Part shown: piece by piece, positions 44,091-46,954 of the stretch
Position numbering within the stretch: the stretch's first letter is position 1
How the letters are laid out: each line of letters begins with the position of its first letter
Assembly: GCA_028281705.1 (NCBI GenBank)
Contig: JANQJH010000078.1
Coordinates: 1 to 46,954 of the forward strand
Source: Verrucomicrobiales bacterium
Lineage (GTDB): Bacteria; Verrucomicrobiota; Verrucomicrobiia; Verrucomicrobiales; DEV007
Length of the DNA stretch: 46,954 bases
Direction: 5' to 3'
The notes under the pieces: model-generated
What the model was told of the DNA's origin: nothing
Seen by the model: the letters and a program-made list of their open reading frames with translations, nothing else
Database searches by the model: none
Translations under genes and position numbers: made by a program

Positions 44091-45857
44091 TTATTTTGAT
44101 GGTGCTCGAAGCTCAGCTTTACGAGCAATGGCGTCCCGATGGGCTTTCAAGTAGGGATCAGTGGCTGCGGCTGAAGGCCCCAACTTGCGCGTGTTCCACA
44201 AGGCCACGAGTTCTCTCACATGTTCTAAATCAGGTTTTGTTGTCCGTATTACTAGCATACGATCTTCAGGCACGAAAAAGCTCGTCGCTTCTCCTGGGAA
44301 GCCGATTCCGCGTTGTTCTAGGATTTCTATGGCTGTGGCGGGCCTATCAAGTTTCTTGATCGGGATGAACAATTCTTGAAAGTCGTTAGGCACTTGAAAC
44401 CGCTCGGTAAACAATTCCTCATCTTTCTTTGAGCCCGGCACGACAATAATCTTTGCGGTTGTCGGACATTTTATCTTTGTGCCAGGCAGAATGCCATTCA
44501 CATCAATATACGGCCCTTCCAATGCATAAGGCGACTTAATCAACTTCCCTTTCTCAACGGGCATCCCTCTAAGAACCAACGATTGCTGGGGTCTATCAAC
44601 TTTGGGGTTGCCAAGCCCAGGAGGGAATAGCCTCTCGCGTTCAATTCTTGCCGACTGGGCAAACCTCTCGGTGGATTTGGTTGTGCCAAGCCCGGGCGGG
44701 AGTTTTCTCTCACGTTCCGCCCTTTCAGAGGGCAAATCCTCCACCGCTTCCTTGAAGGGCAGAGAGATTTCAAGTTCTTTGCTCGGGTCTTCGTCCTGTG
44801 CCCACAGCAAGCAGGCACCTCCAAGGAGCGAAGCCGCAAGCAAACTCAACGAACGCCAAGCGGGAATCAACGGCACTGCTTGTGGTGGCCGCATGATACG
44901 GCGTATCCGTTTTACGACGGCATGATCTGCCATGCTATTCACTAGGGGCAATTCAAAAGCAGTCCCTCTACCAAGCGCCTCTGCCATTTCCTGCAACAAT
45001 CTGGCATAAGCTACCGGTTCAGCACCACCATCCAACACCGCCTCATCACAACAGTGCTCTCGCTCCACCCGCAATGCGTTGGAAAAAATCCAAACGAATG
45101 GCTGATAAAAGAACACACACTCCACTATCCGTTGAAGAAGATTTACGGCATTGTCCCAACGCCGAACATGCATGAGTTCGTGAGTCAGAATCATCTCCAA
45201 TGCATCGGCAGGACAACGTGTTACTAGAGAAGCTGGGAGGACGATGACCGAACGCCAGATTCCCAACACCAGTGGAGTCGCTACCGCATCGGAGACCGCC
45301 ACCCGCACAGTTCGTTTCACACCAAGCCGTTTCGCTAGATCAACGCACCGATTGCTCGTGGCTAAATCATCTTGACACTTCTGGCGTAGGCGAAGGCATC
45401 CAGCAATACCTACCAACGTTAGAAAACTTAGCGTTAGGGATCCAGCTAACCAAATCGCAGGGAGACATTTCTCGAATGGAAGTCCGATACCTTCTTGATT
45501 TGCCAAGATAGTTGCATTTGGCAAAGGCTGATCGGAGATAGATGAGATTAAGTTAGTAGATGGGTCCTCGCTATGGGATGCCAAAGGGGCTCCATGCGAA
45601 GCCGTTGAAGAGACAAGCTCGCCTACTTTAGGGGTAACCCAATGCTTCCCAATCAAGCTAATCCCATAAACGGCCAAGGCGAGAAGACTAATGGCGCTAT
45701 AAATATAACGAATATTTGAATTCGTCTTGGATAGAAAGATGCAGCCAAGTGCCCAAAGGACACCTCCCAAAATCGTCCCCCAAAGGAGAAAGTCGATCAT
45801 TACCAATGCAAGAACCTGCCACCACGCCGATTCAGAAAGTGTGTGTAAGACATTCAT
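44091..45857 (-). CDS. BlaR1/MecR1-like M56 membrane metallopeptidase
   Basis: A 588-residue polytopic membrane protease. TM segments lie at about 15-40, 50-70 and 133-155. Zinc motif HELMH is at 226-230, with the downstream Glu in EREHCCDE (265-272). A fourth TM is near 340-355, then an extracytoplasmic tail. In BlaR1 the tail is a penicillin-binding sensor; here it is a different 230-residue region with two PPGLG repeats (RERKLPPGLG, RERLFPPGLG) and a PGTKIKCPTTAKIIVVP segment of the kind seen on Verrucomicrobiota M56 proteins. It probably cleaves or triggers cleavage of the BlaI-like repressor encoded just upstream, with which it overlaps by four bases (ATGA). The inducer is unlikely to be a beta-lactam. 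Confidence 0.92.
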   Translation of the reverse strand: MNVLHTLSESAWWQVLALVMIDFLLWGTILGGVLWALGCIFLSKTNSNIRYIYSAISLLALAVYGISLIGKHWVTPKVGELVSSTASHGAPLASHSEDPSTNLISSISDQPLPNATILANQEGIGLPFEKCLPAIWLAGSLTLSFLTLVGIAGCLRLRQKCQDDLATSNRCVDLAKRLGVKRTVRVAVSDAVATPLVLGIWRSVIVLPASLVTRCPADALEMILTHELMHVRRWDNAVNLLQRIVECVFFYQPFVWIFSNALRVEREHCCDEAVLDGGAEPVAYARLLQEMAEALGRGTAFELPLVNSMADHAVVKRIRRIMRPPQAVPLIPAWRSLSLLAASLLGGACLLWAQDEDPSKELEISLPFKEAVEDLPSERAERERKLPPGLGTTKSTERFAQSARIERERLFPPGLGNPKVDRPQQSLVLRGMPVEKGKLIKSPYALEGPYIDVNGILPGTKIKCPTTAKIIVVPGSKKDEELFTERFQVPNDFQELFIPIKKLDRPATAIEILEQRGIGFPGEATSFFVPEDRMLVIRTTKPDLEHVRELVALWNTRKLGPSAAATDPYLKAHRDAIARKAELRAPSK

Positions 45858-46246
45858 CGGTCTTGTTGTTTGGGATCAATTCCTTGGGGTTGGATCAATT
45901 CTTCAATCTTTGAGCGATCTGAAGCCGACAGCTTCTTGTCTGAAAGCAGGTGTGCCACCATTTGATGCGCTGAACCGTCGAAGAAATGATCGATCACCTC
46001 CCAAACAGACCGGCTGCTCGCCGTTTCCTGACGCACACGCGCCTGCCAAATGGGGCGACCGCCTTTCTCGACGCGCTCGACCAGGCCTTTCTCACGCATG
46101 ATTTTTAGCATCGTTGCTACCGTCGTTCTCGCCAGATGCCCTTCGTCTTGAAGTGACTCACTCAGGACACTCAGACGTTGCGGTCCAGTCTTCCATAGCA
46201 CTCGCAAAATACGCAATTCTGCTTCTGTTGGTTTCTTTTTTGTCAT
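45854..46246 (-). CDS. BlaI/MecI/CopY-family transcriptional repressor
   Basis: A 130-residue winged-helix repressor (TEAELRILRVLWKTGPQRLS, TTVATMLKIMREKGLVERVE) with a C-terminal dimerisation part. The frame is open to 46291. The ATG at 46246 is chosen because MTKKKPTEAELRIL matches the family's usual N-terminus and the extension would read through the operator. Two palindromes upstream fit autorepression, and the M56 peptidase downstream is the predicted signal receptor. Confidence 0.93.
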   Translation of the reverse strand: MTKKKPTEAELRILRVLWKTGPQRLSVLSESLQDEGHLARTTVATMLKIMREKGLVERVEKGGRPIWQARVRQETASSRSVWEVIDHFFDGSAHQMVAHLLSDKKLSASDRSKIEELIQPQGIDPKQQDR

Positions 46247-46251
46247 GGCGA

Positions 46252-46275
46252 CTTGTTCTAAGTCCTTAGAACAAG
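46252..46275. promoter_or_regulatory. BlaI-type operator 1, perfect 11-bp inverted repeat
   Basis: The arms CTTGTTCTAAG and CTTAGAACAAG flank TC, five bases before the blaI-like ATG. It shares the core GTTCTAA-N4-TTAGAAC with operator 2, centred 44 bases away. On the minus strand a -35-like TTGACG (plus positions 46286-46291) lies between the two sites. Confidence 0.88.
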
Positions 46276-46298
46276 CCTCGCGAGCCGTCAATCCAAAT

Positions 46299-46316
46299 GT
46301 TCTAAATTCTTAGAAC
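46299..46316. promoter_or_regulatory. BlaI-type operator 2
   Basis: GTTCTAA-ATTC-TTAGAAC is a perfect 7-bp palindrome with the same half-sites as operator 1. The 44-bp centre spacing, four helical turns, would let two repressor dimers sit on the same DNA face across the promoter. Confidence 0.85.
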
Positions 46317-46327
46317 GAGGTCATTCG

Positions 46328-46495
46328 ATGGCCAAGGAGTCGCTGAAGCGGAATCCGGCGACCCTGGAGCGGCTCGGGTGTCTCACGGCCGAGAATCTGG
46401 ATCTGCTCCGTCGAGGCCAGACGCCGACCATCGCCGGGGGCCGTACTCAGGCGGGCAGGCAGAGGTTGATCACAGCGATGCAGAATAGCAGTTGA
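46328..46495 (+). pseudogene. Remnant of a gene, 55 codons (MAKESLKRNPATLERLGCLT...)
   Basis: A short frame, ATG to TGA, whose first 38 residues read like real protein (ATLERLGCLTAENLDLLRRG, QTPTIAGG). They recall the segment just before the nuclease-like HNH part of proteins seen in Verrucomicrobiota, where the text normally continues toward a DH-containing motif. Here it changes to a low-information tail and stops. I regard it as a truncated remnant; a small real gene cannot be excluded. No ribosome binding site is visible. Confidence 0.45.
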
Positions 46496-46698
46496 AACTG
46501 CTTGCAGGCTGTGCGGGGCTGAGGGAGGCAGTCGCCGGAGAATCCTGATCCTCGTGGTAATGGTTAGCCAAAAGGCTTTAGAATTCTGGTCCGCTTCGCG
46601 GAATACCTTTTAAAAATCCCGTCCGCTCTCCCACCATCGCTGATCATGAGTTAGGGCATCGGCTCTTCGGGTCTCATCCCGGAAATTGAGATGAGATG

Positions 46699-46884
46699 AA
46701 TCATTTTGCCCTAAATGATTTTGCCTATTCGAACTCTCGCTAGAAAACTTTGGAGGGCGTCGGATGCTGGCGCCGCCGTCTCACGAGAACACCCGATGCT
46801 ATCAGGGCAAGGAGGAAAAGCATGGGCTTGAGGATGTGCTGAGCGGAATCGTGATAAGGCAAAATGATTGAGGGCAAGATGATT
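46699..46884. mobile_element. MITE-like element with 27-bp imperfect terminal inverted repeats
   Basis: Left end 46699-46725 (starting AATCATTTTGCC) and the reverse complement of the right end 46858-46884 match at 24 of 27 positions. The ends enclose about 130 bp without a transposase. The right 93% of the minus-strand frame at 46711-46944 runs through it and is not believed to be a gene. No target-site duplication is obvious. Each end also contains two copies of an ATTTTGCC/ATCTTGCC-type unit, so it could instead be a genome-wide palindromic repeat. Confidence 0.6.
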
Positions 46885-46954
46885 GGGGCGAATGGGTGTT
46901 TCTCGGTATGTGCCGGCCCCTTTCATAAACTTAAACCTAACCAAGAGGCTTTGG

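Noticed and set aside
44091-45857. Beta-lactam sensor BlaR1
   Set aside because: The M56 protease part fits, but the transpeptidase-like sensor domain with its SxxK motif is absent.
1-46954. CRISPR arrays, rRNA genes, intact tRNA genes
   Set aside because: No regularly spaced repeats, rRNA-like sequence or complete cloverleaf was found by eye.

Overview
The window looks like a stretch of a Verrucomicrobiota chromosome (class not resolved). The pointers are a BlaI plus M56-peptidase pair whose peptidase carries a C-terminal PGTKIKCP-type segment in place of a penicillin sensor, an ECF sigma factor fused to a membrane segment and a helical-repeat tail, a membrane-anchored helical-repeat protein with W-x-x-x-D-P-E-x-A-L motifs, and many genes without clear Shine-Dalgarno sequences. 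This placement is inference from family content; there is no rRNA or intact tRNA here.

Bases 1-19100 are an accessory island. It opens with a broken tyrosine integrase that runs in from outside the window. Next come a PHP-plus-SMC-like ATPase of the TrlF type (+) and a five-gene minus-strand operon of about 12 kb: amidase, lipoprotein, then proteins of about 1564, 861 and 890 residues that I do not recognise. A second, intact tyrosine recombinase with a palindromic control site follows, then the 3' half of a tRNA-Ser-like gene and a second truncated copy of the first integrase. This is the layout expected of elements accreted in tandem at a tRNA-Ser gene.

Bases 19809-31220 hold an MlaA (VacJ)/alpha-beta-hydrolase fusion, a truncated IS630-type transposase, and a plus-strand cluster of OmpR-type regulator, histidine kinase, outer-membrane barrel protein and a complete RND efflux pump (outer-membrane factor, adaptor, permease).

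Bases 31481-35675 are a minus-strand pair: the sigma factor/repeat fusion followed by a shorter membrane-anchored repeat protein.

Bases 36139-43695 are visibly more GC-rich. They encode a second RND pump of the MexEF-OprN type, a thioredoxin and an SDR oxidoreductase in one minus-strand operon. A TetR-family gene lies just upstream; both it and the SDR gene are preceded by the same TAGACCAGTCG operator-like motif. Bases 44091-46316 are a blaI/M56-peptidase operon with two near-identical palindromic operators. The end of the window holds a small gene remnant and a 186-bp element with imperfect terminal inverted repeats.

The best candidate for an undescribed system is the five-gene operon at 4895-16792: a leaderless peptidoglycan amidase, a lipoprotein and three giant unrecognised proteins, mobile and adjacent to a probable defence ATPase.
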